From positions 177,600 to 241,599 of the forward strand of contig CP137683.1 of the NCBI GenBank assembly GCA_037976565.1: 64,000 bases of DNA. Reading direction: 5' to 3'. This DNA is from Mesocentrotus franciscanus. Taxonomy: Eukaryota; Echinodermata; Echinoidea; Camarodonta; Strongylocentrotidae. Below the pieces are notes generated by a model. The model saw nothing but the letters and a program-made list of their open reading frames with translations, did not search any database and was not told the origin of the DNA. Positions 1 to 13,085 of the stretch are shown here, in pieces. Made by a program: the position numbers and the translations under genes. The first letter of the stretch is position 1; each line of letters opens with the position of its first letter.

Positions 1-3000
1 CTAACCCTTACCCTCACCCTAACCCGATCTCAAAGTATCTCTACCTAACCCTAACCAAATCGCAAAGTTTCTCTATACTTAACCCTAACCATACCTCACA
101 GTTTCTCTATACCTAACCCTTACCCTCACCCTACCTTAAAGTTTTTCAATACCTAGCCCTAACCATACCTCAAAGTTTTGTCTATACCTAACCCTAACCA
201 TACCTCAAAGTTTCCTTTACCTCACCCTAACCTGATCTCAAAGTTTCTCTATACCTAACCCTAACCAAATCTCAAAGTTTTCCTGTACCTAACCCTAACC
301 ATAACTGAAAGTTTCTGTATACCTAACTCAAACCCTCACCCTCACCCTACCTCAAATTTTATCAATACCTAGCCTTAACCATACCTCAAAGTTTTTCTAT
401 ACATAACCCTAACCATACCTGAAAGTTTCCTTCTACCTAACCCTAACCGAACCTCAAAGTTTCTCTATCCCTAACCCAAACTCTCACCCTCAACCTACCC
501 CTACCTCAAAGTTTTGTCTATACCTTACCCTAACCACGCCTCACAGTTTCTTAATATCTAACCCTTACCCTCACCCTAACCCGATCTCAAAGTTTCTCTC
601 TACCTAACCCTAACGGAATCGCAAAGTTTCTCTATACTTAACCCTAACGATACCTCACAGTTTCTCTATACCTAACCCTAACCCTAACCTTCACCCTACC
701 TCAAAGTTTTTCAATACCTAGCCCTAACCATACCTCAAAGTTTTGTCTATACCTAACCCTAACCATACCTCAAAGTTTCCTTTTACCTAACCCTAACCGA
801 ACCTCAAAGTTTCTCTATACCTAACCCTAATTCTCACCCTCCCTTAAAGTTTTCTATACATAACCCTAACCATACCTGAAAGTTTCCTTCTACCTAACCC
901 TAACCGAACCTCAAAGTTTCTCTATCCCTAACCCAAACTCTCACCCTCAACCTACCCCTACCTCAAAGTTTTGTCTATACCTAACCCTAACCACGCCTCA
1001 CAGTTTCTTAATATCTAACCCTTACCCTCACCCTAACCAGATCTCAAAGTTTCTCTCTACCTAACCCTAACGGAATCGCAAAGTTTCTCTATACTTAACC
1101 CTAACGATACCTCACAGTTTCTCTATACCTAACCCTAACCCTAACCTTCACCCTACCTCAAAGTTTTTTTAATACCTAGCCCTAACCATACCTCAAAGTT
1201 TTGTCAATACCTAACCCTAACCATACCTCAAAGTTTCCTTTACCTAACCCTAACCGAACCTCAAAGTTTCTCTATACCTAACCCTAATTCTCACCCTCCC
1301 TTAAAGTTTTCTATACATAACCCTAACCATACCTGAAAGTTTCCTTCTACCTAACCCTAACCGAACCTCAAAGTTTCTCTTTACTTAACCCTAACCATAC
1401 CTCACAGTTTCTCTATACCTAACCCTAACCCTCACCCCTCCTCAAAGTTTTTCAATACCTAGCCCTAACTATACCTCAAAGTTTTGTCTATACCTAACCC
1501 TAACCATACCTCAAAGTTTCTTTTACCTCACCCTAACCCGATCTCAAAGTTTCTCTATACCTAACCCTAACCAAATCTCAAACTTTCCCTGTACCTAACC
1601 CTAACCACAACTGAAAGTTTCTGTATACCTAACTCAAACCCTCACCCTCACCCTACCTCAAATTTTTTCAATACCTAGCCTTAACCATACCTCAAAGTTT
1701 TTCTATACATAACCCTAACCATACCTGAAAGTTTCCTTCTACCTAACCCTAACCGAACCTCAAAGTTTCTCTTTACTTAACCCTAACCATACCTCACAGT
1801 TTCTCTATACCTAACCCTAACCCTCACCCCTCCTCAAAGTTTTTCAATACCTAGCCCTAACTATACCTCAAAGTTTTGTCTATACCTAACCCTAACCATA
1901 CCTCAAAGTTTCCTTTACCTCACCCTAACCCGATCTCAAAGTTTCTCTATACCTAACCCTAACCAAATCTCAAACTTTCCTGTACCTAACCCTAACCACA
2001 ACTGAAAGTTTCTGTATACCTAACTCAAACCCTCACCCTCACCCTACCTCAAATTTTTTCAATACCTAGCCTTAACCATACCTCAAAGTTTTTCTATACA
2101 TAACCCTAACCATACCTGAAAGTTTCTTTCTACCTAACCCTAACCGAACCTCAAAGTTTCTCTATCCATAACCCAAACTCTCACCCTCAACCTACCCCTA
2201 CCTCAAAGTTTTGTCTATACCTTACCCTAACCACGCCTCACAGTTTCTTAATATCTAACCCTTACCCTCACCCTAACCCGATCTCAAAGTATCTCTCTAC
2301 CTTATCCTAACCAAATCGCAAAGTTTCTCTATACTTAACCCTAACCATACCTCACAGTTTCTCTATACCTAACCCTAACCCTCACCCTACCTTAAAGTTT
2401 TTCAATACCTAGCCCTAACCATACCTCAAAGTTTTGTCTATACCTAACCCTAACCATACCTCAAAGTTTCCTTTTACCTCACCCTAACCCGATCTCAAAG
2501 TTTCTCTATACCTAACCCTAACCAAATCTCAAAGTTTCCCTGTACCTAACCCTAACCATAACTGAAAGTTTCTCTATACCTAACTCAAACCCTCACCCTC
2601 ACCCTACCTCAAATTTTATCAATACCTAGCCTTAACCATACCTCAAAGTTTTTCTATACATAACCCTAACCATACCTGAAAGTTTCCTTCTACCTAACCC
2701 TAACCGAACCTCAAAGTTTCTCTATCCCTAACCTAAACTCTCACCCTCAACCTACCCCTACCTCAAAGTTTTTTCTATACCTTACCCTAACCACGCCTCA
2801 CAGTTTCTTAATATCTAACCCTTACCCTCACCCTAACCCGATCTCAAAGTTTCTCTCTACCTAACCCTAACGGAATAGTTTCTCTATACTTAACCCTAAC
2901 CATACCTCACAGTTTCTCTATACCTAACCCTAACCCTAACCCTCACCCTACCTCAAAGTTTTTCAATACCAAGCCCTAACCATACCTCAAAGTTTTGTCT

Positions 3001-6000
3001 ATACCTAACCCTAACCATACCTCAAAGTTTCCTTTTACCTAACCCTAACCGAACCTCAAAGTTTCTCTATACCTAACCCTAATTCTCACCCTCCCTTAAA
3101 GTTTTCTATACATAACCCTAAGCATACCTGAAAGTTTCCCTATCTAACCCTAACCGAACCTCGAAGTTTCTCTATCCCTAACCCAAACTCTCACCCTCAA
3201 CCTACCCCTACCTCAAAGTTTTTTCTATACCTTACCCTAACCACGCCTCACAGTTTCTTAATATCTAACCCTTACCCTCACCCTAACCCGATCTCAAAGT
3301 ATCTCTCTACCTAACCCTAACCAAATCGCAAAGTTTCTCTATACTTAACCCTAACCATACCTCACAGTTTCTCTATACCTAACCCTTACCCTCACCCTAC
3401 CTTAAAGTTTTTCAATACCTAGCCCTAACCATACCTCAAAGTTTTGTCAATACCTAACCCTAACCATACCTCAAAGTTTCCTTTTACCTCACCCTAACCC
3501 GATCTCAAAGTTTCTCTATACCTAACCCTAACCAAATCTCAAAGTTTTCCTGTACCTAACCTTAACCATAACTGAAAGTTTCTGTATACCTAACTCAAAC
3601 CCTCACCCTCACCCTACCTCAAATTTTATCAATACCTAGCCTTAACCATACCTCAAAGTTTTTCTATACATAACCCTAACCATACCTGAAAGTTTCCTTC
3701 TACCTAACCCTAACCGAACCTCAAAGTTTCTCTATCCCTAACCCAAACTCTCACCCTCAACCTACCCCTACCTCAAAGTTTTGTCTATACCTTACCCTAA
3801 CCACGCCTCACAGTTTCTTAATATCTAACCCTTACCCTCACCCTAACCCGATCTCAAAGTTTCTCTCTACCTAACCCTAACGGAATCGCAAAGTTTCTCT
3901 ATACTTAACCCTAACGATACCTCACAGTTTCTCTATACCTAACCCTAACCCTAACCTTCACCCTACCTCAAAGTTTTTCAATACCTAGCCCGAACCATAC
4001 CTCAAAGTTTTGTCTATACCTAACCCTAACCATACCTCAAAGTTTCCTTTTACCTAACCCTAACCGAACCTCAAAGTTTCTCTATACCTAACCCTAATTC
4101 TCACCCTCCCTTAAAGTTTTCTATACATAACCCTAACCATACCTGAAAGTTTCCTTCTACCTAACCCTAACCGAACCTCAAAGTTTCTCTATCCCTAACC
4201 CAAACTCTCACCCTCAACCTACCCCTACCTCAAAGTTTTGTCTATACCTAACCCTAACCACGCCTCACAGTTTCTTAATATCTAACCCTTACCCTCACCC
4301 TAACCAGATCTCAAAGTTTCTCTCTACCTAACCCTAACGGAATCGCAAAGTTTCTCTATACTTAACCCTAACGATACCTCACAGTTTCTCTATACCTAAC
4401 CCTAACCCTAACCTTCACCCTACCTCAAAGTTTTTTTAATACCTAGCCCTAACCATACCTCAAAGTTTTGTCAATACCTAACCCTAACCATACCTCAAAG
4501 TTGCCTTTTACCTAACCCTAACCGAACCTCAAAGTTTCTCTATACCTAACCCTAATTCTCACCCTCCCTTAAAGTTTTCTATACATAACCCTAACCATAC
4601 CTGAAAGTTTCCTTCTACCTAACCCTAACCGAACCTCAAAGTTTCTCTTTACTTAACCCTAACCATACCTCACAGTTTCTCTATACCTAACCCTAACCCT
4701 CACCCCTCCTCAAAGTTTTTCAATACCTAGCCCTAACTATACCTCAAAGTTTTGTCTATACCTAACCCTAACCATACCTCAAAGTTTCCTTTTACCTCAC
4801 CCTAACCCGATCTCAAAGTTTCTCTATACCTAACCCTAACCAAATCTCAAACTTTCCCTGTACCTAACCCTAACCACAACTGAAAGTTTCTGTATACCTA
4901 ACTCAAACCCTCACCCTCACCCTACCTCAAATTTCTTCAATACCTAGCCTTAACCATACCTCAAAGTTTTTCTATACATAACCCTAACCATACCTGAAAG
5001 TTTCTTTCTACCTAACCCTAACCGAACCTCAAAGTTTCTCTATCCATAACCCAAACTCTCACCCTCAACCTACCCCTACCTCAAAGTTTTGTCTATACCT
5101 TACCCTAACCACGCCTCACAGTTTCTTAATATCTAACCCTTACCCTCACCCTAACCCGATCTCAAAGTATCTCTCTACCTTATCCTAACCAAATCGCAAA
5201 GTTTCTCTATACTTAACCCTAACCATACCTCACAGTTTCTCTATACCTAACCCTAACCCTCACCCTACCTTAAAGTTTTTCAATACCTAGCCCTAACCAT
5301 ACCTCAAAGTTTTGTCTATACCTAACCCTAACCATACCTCAAAGTTTCCTTTTACCTCACCCTAACCCGATCTCAAAGTTTCTCTATACCTAACCCTAAC
5401 CAAATCTCAAAGTTTCCCTGTACCTAACCCTAACCATAACTGAAAGTTTCTCTATACCTAACTCAAACCCTCACCCTCACCCTACCTCAAATTTTATCAA
5501 TACCTAGCCTTAACCATACCTCAAAGTTTTTCTATACATAACCCTAACCATACCTGAAAGTTTCCTTCTACCTAACCCTAACCGAACCTCAAAGTTTCTC
5601 TATCCCTAACCTAAACTCTCACCCTCAACCTACCCCTACCTCAAAGTTTTTTCTATACCTTACCCTAACCACGCCTCACAGTTTCTTAATATCTAACCCT
5701 TACCCTCACCCTAACCCGATCTCAAAGTTTCTCTCTACCTAACCCTAACGGAATAGTTTCTCTATACTTAACCCTAACCATACCTCACAGTTTCTCTATA
5801 CCTAACCCTAACCCTAACCCTCACCCTACCTCAAAGTTTTTCAATACCAAGCCCTAACCATACCTCAAAGTTTTGTCTATACCTAACCCTAACCATACCT
5901 CAAAGTTTCCTTTTACCTAACCCTAACCGAACCTCAAAGTTTCTCTATACCTAACCCTAACTCTCACCCTCCCTTAAAGTTTTCTATACATAACCCTAAG

Positions 6001-8110
6001 CATACCTGAAAGTTTCCCTATCTAACCCTAACCGAACCTCGAAGTTTCTCTATCCCTAACCCAAACTCTCACCCTCAACCTACCCCTACCTCAAAGTTTT
6101 TTCTATACCTTACCCTAACCACGCCTCACAGTTTCTTAATATCTAACCCTTACCCTCACCCTAACCCGATCTCAAAGTATCTCTCTACCTAACCCTAACC
6201 AAATCGCAAAGTTTCTCTATACTTAACCCTAACCATACCTCACAGTTTCTCTATACCTAACCCTTACCCTCACCCTACCTTAAAGTTTTTCAATACCTAG
6301 CCCTAACCATACCTCAAAGTTTTGTCAATACCTAACCCTAACCATACCTCAAAGTTTCCTTTTACCTCACCCTAACCCGATCTCAAAGTTTCTCTATACC
6401 TAACCCTAACCAAATCTCAAAGTTTCCCTGTACCTAACCTTAACCATAACTGAAAGTTTCTGTATACCTAACTCAAACCCTCACCCTCACCCTACCTCAA
6501 ATTTTATCAATACCTAGCCTTAACCATACCTCAAAGTTTTCTATACATAACCCTAACCATACCTGAAAGTTTCCTTCTACCTAACCCTAACCGAACCTCA
6601 AAGTTTCTCTATCCCTAACCCAAACTCTCACCCTCAACCTACCCCTACCTCAAAGTTTTGTCTATACCTTACCCTAACCACGCCTCACAGTTTCTTAATA
6701 TCTAACCCTTACCCTCACCCTAACCCGATCTCAAAGTTTCTCTCTACCTAACCCTAACGGAATCGCAAAGTTTCTCTATACTTAACCCTAACGATACCTC
6801 ACAGTTTCTCTATACCTAACCCTAACCCTAACCTTCACCCTACCTCAAAGTTTTTCAATACCTAGCCCGAACCATACCTCAAAGTTTTGTCTATACCTAA
6901 CCCTAACCATACCTCAAAGTTTCCTTTACCTAACCCTAACCGAACCTCAAAGTTTCTCTATACCTAACCCTAATTCTCACCCTCCCTTAAAGTTTTCTAT
7001 ACATAACCCTAACCATACCTGAAAGTTTCCTTCTACCTAACCCTAACCGAACCTCAAAGTTTCTCTATCCCTAACCCAAACTCTCACCCTCAACCTACCC
7101 CTACCTCAAAGTTTTGTCTATACCTAACCCTAACCACGCCTCACAGTTTCTTAATATCTAACCCTTACCCTCACCCTAACCAGATCTCAAAGTTTCTCTC
7201 TACCTAACCCTAACGGAATCGCAAAGTTTCTCTATACTTAACCCTAACGATACCTCACAGTTTCTCTATACCTAACCCTAACCCTAACCTTCACCCTACC
7301 TCAAAGTTTTTTTAATACCTAGCCCTAACCATACCTCAAAGTTTTGTCAATACCTAACCCTAACCATACCTCAAAGTTGCCTTTTACCTAACCCTAACCG
7401 AACCTCAAAGTTTCTCTATACCTAACCCTAATTCTCACCCTCCCTTAAAGTTTTCTATACATAACCCTAACCATACCTGAAAGTTTCCTTCTACCTAACC
7501 CTAACCGAACCTCAAAGTTTCTCTTTACTTAACCCTAACCATACCTCACAGTTTCTCTATACCTAACCCTAACCCTCACCCCTCCTCAAAGTTTGTCAAT
7601 ACCTAGCCCTAACTATACCTCAAAGTTTTGTCTATACCTAACCCTAACCATACCTCAAAGTTTCCTTTTACCTCACCCTAACCCGATCTCAAAGTTTCTC
7701 TATACCTAACCCTAACCAAATCTCAAACTTTCCCTGTACCTAACCCTAACCATAACTGAAAGTTTCTGTATACCTAACTCAAACCCTCACCCTTACCACC
7801 ACTCAAAGTTTCGGTATAACTAACCCTAACCATACCTCAAAGTTTCTCTATATCAAACCCTTACCCTCACCCTCACCCTACCTCAAAGTTTTTCAATACC
7901 TAACCATAACCATACCTCAAATTTTCTCTTTACCTAACCCTCACCCTCATCCTTCCTCAAAGTTTCTCTATACCTTACCCTAACCCAACCTCAAAGATTC
8001 TCTATTCATAACCCTTACCCTAACCCTCACCTTACCTCAACCTTTTTTCAATACCTAGCCCTAACTATTTTTTAAAGTTTTCTATACCTAACCCTAACCA
8101 TACCTTTTAC
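1..8110 (+). repeat. Degenerate telomere-variant (CCCTAA-type) subtelomeric array
   Basis: The + strand is a dense array of CCTAACCCTAACC blocks, each followed by a spacer resembling CTCAAAGTTTCTCTATAC, giving a basic unit of roughly 30 bases. Telomere words vary (CCCTAA, CCCTCA, CCCTTA), so this is not a pure telomere tract but a telomere-derived satellite. The C-rich strand reading 5' to 3' from base 1 is the orientation expected at a left chromosome end. From about 7800 the repeats lose regularity, and they end near 8110. No open reading frame of note lies in it. An interstitial block is an alternative, but position 1 and the adjoining multicopy gene family favour a true subtelomere. Confidence 0.93.
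1769..7520 (+). repeat. Two tandem ~2.88-kb higher-order units of the subtelomeric array
   Basis: Rare variants recur at fixed distance. The string CTCTTTACTTAACCC occurs at about 1377, 1769, 4645 and 7521, so 1769-4644 and 4645-7520 are two units of about 2876 bases. The odd variant CGGAATAGTT occurs at 2871 and 5749, again 2878 apart. The string CCAGATCTCAAAG occurs near 1037, 4314 and 7180. The interval 1377-1768 is a further 392-base local duplication of 1769-2160, which explains why markers before it are offset by about 3270 rather than 2880. Few differences are visible between units, which suggests recent unequal exchange or gene conversion. Confidence 0.85.
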
Positions 8111-8445
8111 CTTAAAACATTTTAGATTTTTTTTTTAAATTTGTCATTACTCAAGAACTCTTTGGCTGATCATTATGCCCTTTGGATATGTTGTTCGTGA
8201 GGTCAAACCAAACAAGGGTCGCGAAATCTGAGCTCGAACGGAGCAATTTTGGCCATAATTCCAAAACGTGATTTTTGGTAAAAAACTCTTTTTTTGTAAA
8301 TGGTCATATCTCTGGAACCCAGTGCCCAATCATGTTTATACTTTCAGAATAGATGCTAGATAAGTTGAATTTAATCCCCTGCAACAACAAAAAATCGGTC
8401 AAGCAAAACAAAAGTTATTCACTAATTCCAAAATAACCATACCCC
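8111..8445. other. Non-repetitive segment between telomere-like blocks
   Basis: This unique-looking, AT-rich segment sits between the main telomere-variant array and a short second block of CCCTCA/CCCTAA repeats. Only a 60-codon minus-strand open frame is present; it lacks any recognisable motif and is treated as chance. The segment may be the edge of an old insertion into the array. No gene is called. Confidence 0.4.
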
Positions 8446-8520
8446 TTTAACCCTAACCCTCACCCTCAACCTAACCCTCACCTCACCCTCACCCTCACCC
8501 TCACCCTCACCCTAACCCTA
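8446..8520 (+). repeat. Short interstitial telomere-like block
   Basis: A tract of CCCTAA and CCCTCA repeats, with six or more consecutive CACCCT units, resumes here after a 330-base gap. It marks the inner edge of the telomere-derived sequence. Isolated CCCTAACCC words also occur near 9148, 9213, 10016 and 21970. Confidence 0.85.
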
Positions 8521-9655
8521 TGACATACAACAGAGATAGAGAAGAGAGACAGGAAAGATAGCCGAGAGATAGAGGAGAGATATAGTAGAGATCGAGGATA
8601 GATAAATAGATGAAGAGAGAGACATAGAACAGAGATAGAAGAGAGATAAAGGAGAGAGAGAGAGAGAGAAAGATAACCGAGAGATAGAGGAGAGACAGAG
8701 AAGAGATATAGTAGGGATAGAGGAGAGATAGATGGATGGAGAGAGATATAGATGAGAGATAGGGGAGTGATAGAGGAGTGATAGACGGATAGAGATAGAG
8801 GAAAGAAAGAGGCGAGATAGAGGAGAGATAAAGGACAGATAGAGGAGAGATCGAGGAGAAATATAGTAGAGAGAGAGAGAGGAGAGCTAGGGTAGATATA
8901 GATGGATGAAGATAGAGAGATAGAGTAGAGATAGCTGTATGGAGTAGGGATGGAGTAAAGATGGATGGATGGATATGGAGAGATAGGTTAGAGATTGAGA
9001 TGACAGAGACAGATGATAATATAGAGAGGGTCCATGATGAAGAATTGGTGGTGCAACATCTGCAGAGAATGAGAGAGAAAAAACCGAGATAAAACGTTAT
9101 AAAAAATAAGTAACCTGACGAACAAAAACATTATTTAAGGATCACTAACCCTAACCCTTAATTGTCAATGTGAAAAGCAGTATAAAATTCAATACAGATA
9201 ATTTAAGAGAACCCTAACCCAACCAAATGTCAAATATACATTGTGGATGGATGGATGGAGAGTGAGAGAGATAGAGTAGAGATTGAGATGAGACAGATAG
9301 ATGGAGATAGAGTAGACAAAGAGTAGTGAGAGAGGATGGAAATAGAGATAGACTAGAGGTAGAGTAGTGAGAGATAGAAGGAGATAGAGAGAGAGACTAA
9401 AAATGGAGTTGTGAAAGATGGATGGAGAGAGATAGTAAAGATAGAGTAGACATAAAGTAGAGATGGATGGATGGAAATAGAGATAGTACAGACAGAGTAG
9501 AGATAGATTACAATGAGAGAGATAAATAGACAAAGAGAGATATGGATTAATATAGAGACAGAGACTAAAGATTTAGAAGAGAGAGATAGACAGACATAGA
9601 TAGAGATAGAGTAGAGAAAGATGGATGGAGATAGCGTGACAGATGGATGGATGGA
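8521..9655 (+). repeat. Purine-rich GAGATAGA / GATGGATGGA simple-repeat tract
   Basis: Over a kilobase of almost pure A/G/T on the + strand, built from imperfect GAGATAGA, GTAGAGATAGA and GATGGATGGA units. The tract is interrupted near 9010-9235 by less repetitive sequence containing telomere-like words. Minus-strand open frames here encode only low-complexity Ser/Leu/Tyr strings and are not genes. A shorter sister tract lies at 15476-15745, in the same position relative to the next copy of the minus-strand gene family, so it is a spacer of the duplicated unit. Confidence 0.9.
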
Positions 9656-9659
9656 TGGA

Positions 9660-9905
9660 TTAGGGTTACATCGCTCATAACACTATGGCAACACCAGATA
9701 GAAGTTGGGTGGCAGGACCAGGACGGGATGAAGGACCGGATAAGCAGATGAAGCGCGGCTAGGAACACCAGTTAGAAGTTTGGTGGAAGGACCAGGACGA
9801 GGTAGTGGGAAATCCGATGTACGAGGTGGTAAACCTATGGAAGATCAGCCTATGGTTGCGGGCGGGACAGCATGGGGTCAAGTCGGCGGAACTGCTTTAC
9901 GCTGG
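9660..9905 (-). pseudogene. Degenerate 3'-most exon-like block of the subtelomeric gene family, copy 1
   Basis: This block closely matches 15775-16020. Both contain the + strand words ATGGCAACACCAG, GGTGGCAGGACCAGGACG and CAGCATGGGGTCAAGT, and both end in GGATAAAATTAAA. On the minus strand the shared start (AGC-GTAAAGCAGTTCC) is a variant of the CCTCAAGCAGTTC start shared by the upstream proline-rich exons. No long frame survives, so it is read as a decayed exon downstream of the SANT-like exon. It could instead be non-coding 3' sequence of the family. Confidence 0.5.
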
Positions 9906-10111
9906 ATAAAATTAAAAGGAAATAAAAAAATAATAATAAATTAATCATAATTATACACATCTTTAACATAATTAAATACAACAATAAATTTAAAAGTTGT
10001 AAACCTAACATATTTACCCTAACCCTTTAGCCTGTAAATGACTTATTTAAATTCGATGAAACTAATAAAAGTAAATAGATTTACAAAAAGTGGGAGGCGT
10101 GCCTAAATTAC

Positions 10112-10495
10112 CTCTACATCAGTCTACAAGACCTTTCTTGCAAAGCAACTTGAAGCGGTTCCTAATCTGCTCGTTGGTGGATGTCCAGGCAGGGTGGGCA
10201 CGCCTGAAGACTTGCAGGACCAACTTCCAATTGATTCGTCGCTGCCCTCTGTCTCGACGGAATCGACGGAATAAGCGTATTATGGTGTCGTTGATGTCAT
10301 CGGATGGAGCTGGGGGTGCTGCATCGCCAGGTGTATGTGGAGCATCACAAGGTGTAGGTCCTGGATGACGTCTCGGCACAGGTCGAAAGACAGGCAATGT
10401 AGGTCCAGCTCTGCCACCAATACACGTGCCGGACGGGCGGCAACACCAGATATGAGTACAGGGACAGCACGTTGGGTGGGGTGAACTGCTTGAGG
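10112..10495 (-). CDS. Terminal exon of unrecognised subtelomeric gene family, copy 1: proline-rich linker plus Myb/SANT-like segment
   Basis: On the minus strand an acceptor (CTAG before CCTCAAGCAG) and a donor-like GAG/GTAATT bound an exon. Its second half encodes a basic segment with motif INWKLVLQVF, then AHPAWTSTNEQIRNRF. The spaced Trp, Phe and Trp and the final QxxNRFxxL helix look like a Myb/SANT DNA-binding fold. The first half is proline-rich (PGPTPCDAPHTPGDAAPPAP). One base is missing near 10432 relative to the sibling exon near 13209, which shifts the frame, so this copy is probably not functional as read. A close relative lies at 17966-18571. The family is unrecognised, and the SANT-like assignment rests on residue spacing alone. 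Confidence 0.5.
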
Positions 10496-10595
10496 CTAGA
10501 AAAAATAAGGTTAAAAATCAAAATGATAGATTCATTATAATAACAGAAACCCTATCCATCAATTTATAACAAGAACAAATTTTGTCATTAGTTTG

Positions 10596-12955
10596 TTTAT
10601 TCAAGAAATTTGGAGAAAATGAATTTAAGTGATTTTTCGAATGATTTGAGCAATGAATGTTGGCAAAACGTCCTTTCAGAAACTGATGCTAATAGTGCCT
10701 ATGACATATGGTGTACACAATTTTGTTCGGTACTGGATAAACATGCCCCTCTTAGGAAAAAGAGAGTGCGACAAAAAAAAAACGCCATGGATAAATAACG
10801 ACATATTAGATAAAATAGGGAAATAAATAAAATTAAAAACCGTGCTAAATTTTCAAAATCAGACGAAGACTAGAAATCGTATAGAAAACGGAAAAATACT
10901 GTGACCGATATGATAAGAAAGGCAAAAAGGTCATATATCTCTGAAAGTATTTTAAATGACAAGGGAAATTGTGCTGCAATGTGGAAATCCTTACGATGTA
11001 TGCTGCCGAATGAAAAGAATATGAAAGTGATTCAAAAGTTGTCCGTAAATGGTGAAGATATTTTCGGATTTAAGGAAATTGCTACACGCTTAAATAATAA
11101 TTTTGTTGACATGGCAGCCAATCGTAAACAAAAGTTTACCTTTGGTGATGATTTAGAGCAATATCTGACCAAAGTACCAACCACTTTCAGTTTCAAACCG
11201 ATTTCCTGTCAAGATGTTAAGAAACATATAAATAAAATTGCAAGAAATATGGCTACTGGCCTGGATTAAATTCCAGCAGGTGTAATTAAAGATGCTATAA
11301 ACTACACCATTGTGCCATTGACGCATATTGTCAACATTTCTCTGTGTACTGGTAAAATCCCTGTGGCGTGGAAAAAGGCCCGTGTAACGCCGATCTTCAA
11401 GAGTGGTGACAAAACAAATCCATCGAACTATAGACCGATCTTGGTCCTCCCGGTATTTTCTAAAGTGTTAGAAAAGATTGTGTTCGATCAAGTGTATAAC
11501 TACCTGTCTAATAATAGCTTGCTTAATCCATTTCAACACGGTCATTCGCCCAAGTCATTCAACCACTACTGCCTTGTTAAATATCACCGATGATTTTGCA
11601 AACAATTGATCAAGGGTATGTCATTGGTATGGTCACCATAGACCTGGAGAAAGCATTTGATTTGATTTCTTTTAACATATTATTGAATAAATTATCCTAC
11701 TTTGGGTTTGACGAAGGTGCAATAAACTGGTTCCTTGACTATTTTTGTGGTAGGGAGCAATCAACGGTTGTCAATGGTAACATGTCAAGTTTTCATACGG
11801 TGGAAAGCGGGGTGCCCCAGGGGAGTATTTTGGGGCCCCTTCTTTTTATCCTTACACTGAATGATTTGGTAAATTCCGTTGAAAAATGTTCTCTTTCCTT
11901 ATATGCAGATGATACGTGTATTCATTTTGCATCAAAAGAGCCAGCAGATTTAGAAAAAAACATAAACAGAGATTTAAAATTAATTTCTAGATGGTTTTCA
12001 AATAATGGATTGTTGATCAATTTCGATAAATGTCAATTCATGTTATTAGGCTCCTAAGCAAAACTCCGGTTATTTGAAAATGTTAAAATCAAAATTCAAA
12101 ATTCTCAATTACAGAGAGTAACACATTGTAAATATCTTGGCGTGATAGTAGATAGTTGTCTAACATGGACTCCCCAAATTGATAATGTTAGAAAAAAAGG
12201 TTTTACAAACATTTTACTCTTTAAAGCGCATCAGATTTTATGTACCGGGAAGTACTGCTCTCCTTTTGTATAAATCATTAATTCAACCAATCCTTGACTA
12301 TTGTTGTTACGTCTGGAGAAATGGCAATGAAAGCCAGCTAAATCGTCTCCAAGTCCTACAGAATAGAGCGTTAAGGTCTGTTTTAGAGGTAAATAACCGT
12401 TTTAATAGTCAAAGAGCCACTTTGTATAACATGCTAAAGGTCCATAAACTCGACGAAAGGTGGAATAAGCAGTCAATTTTACTTGTATTCAAATTAGTTA
12501 TTAACATAGCCCCACCCTCACTATGCTCAGGTATCCATCTTAAGACACACCACTACCTTTTACGTAATATCAATTGCCAAATTCAACTGCCACGGCCACA
12601 TACAAATTACCTCAGAAAGAGCCCTCTCTATTCAGCATCTAAACTTTTCAATAACCTACCGACAAACATCATATTAGAAAAATCCCGGCAGCATTCGCAC
12701 GTTTTATATCCCTCTCTTAAATAATACACCCCTCCATTGTTTCTGTTATCCAAGTAAATTTTAATTCATCCTGTTTGTTTTCGTCTTACTATGTTGTTAT
12801 GATAATTGTTGTGATTTCGTTTGTATATAATGTTTGTATTCGTTTACTTGTTGAGTTCAATTAATGTCATGCACGGCCTTGCTGAAAAGCAGCTTCTAGC
12901 TGATAGCAGGCTTTTTAAACCGTGATTAAATAAATAAAATACAAAATAATACCAA
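10596..12955 (+). mobile_element. 5'-truncated non-LTR retrotransposon (CR1/Jockey-like), LINE-1st
   Basis: Reverse-transcriptase pieces lie in order. They comprise the linker after the lost endonuclease (HAPLRKKR at about 10726), the fingers region (VTPIFKSGDKTNPSNYRPI, about 11383-11440), the catalytic IDLEKAFD (about 11640), GVPQGSILGP (about 11809-11840), YADDT (about 11902-11916), and a thumb/C-terminal region up to 12723. In-frame stops and frameshifts near 10780, 11267, 11590 and 12055 show it is dead. The 3' end is an A-rich AAATAAATAAAA tail. Sister introns of the host gene family lack the insert, placing its borders at roughly 10590 and 12955. The endonuclease domain is absent, as expected for a 5'-truncated insertion. 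Confidence 0.9.
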
Positions 12956-13085
12956 AAAAAAACAATATAATACATTTTTTAAAATATCGTAATGTATTTT
13001 ATCAGCTTGTCAGTGACTTATTGAAAGCCAATGCGGCTCCTAAAAGTAAATAGATTAAAAATATTGTAAAGCAACCCTCATTTAC

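Noticed and set aside
1..8110. Functional terminal telomere
   Set aside because: Repeats are degenerate with conserved spacers; a true telomere would be a homogeneous CCCTAA run, which would lie outside the window if present.
9189..9768. Two minus-strand frames of 114 and 67 codons
   Set aside because: Low-complexity Ser/Leu/Tyr/His strings from the GATAGA repeat; no start context or splice signals.
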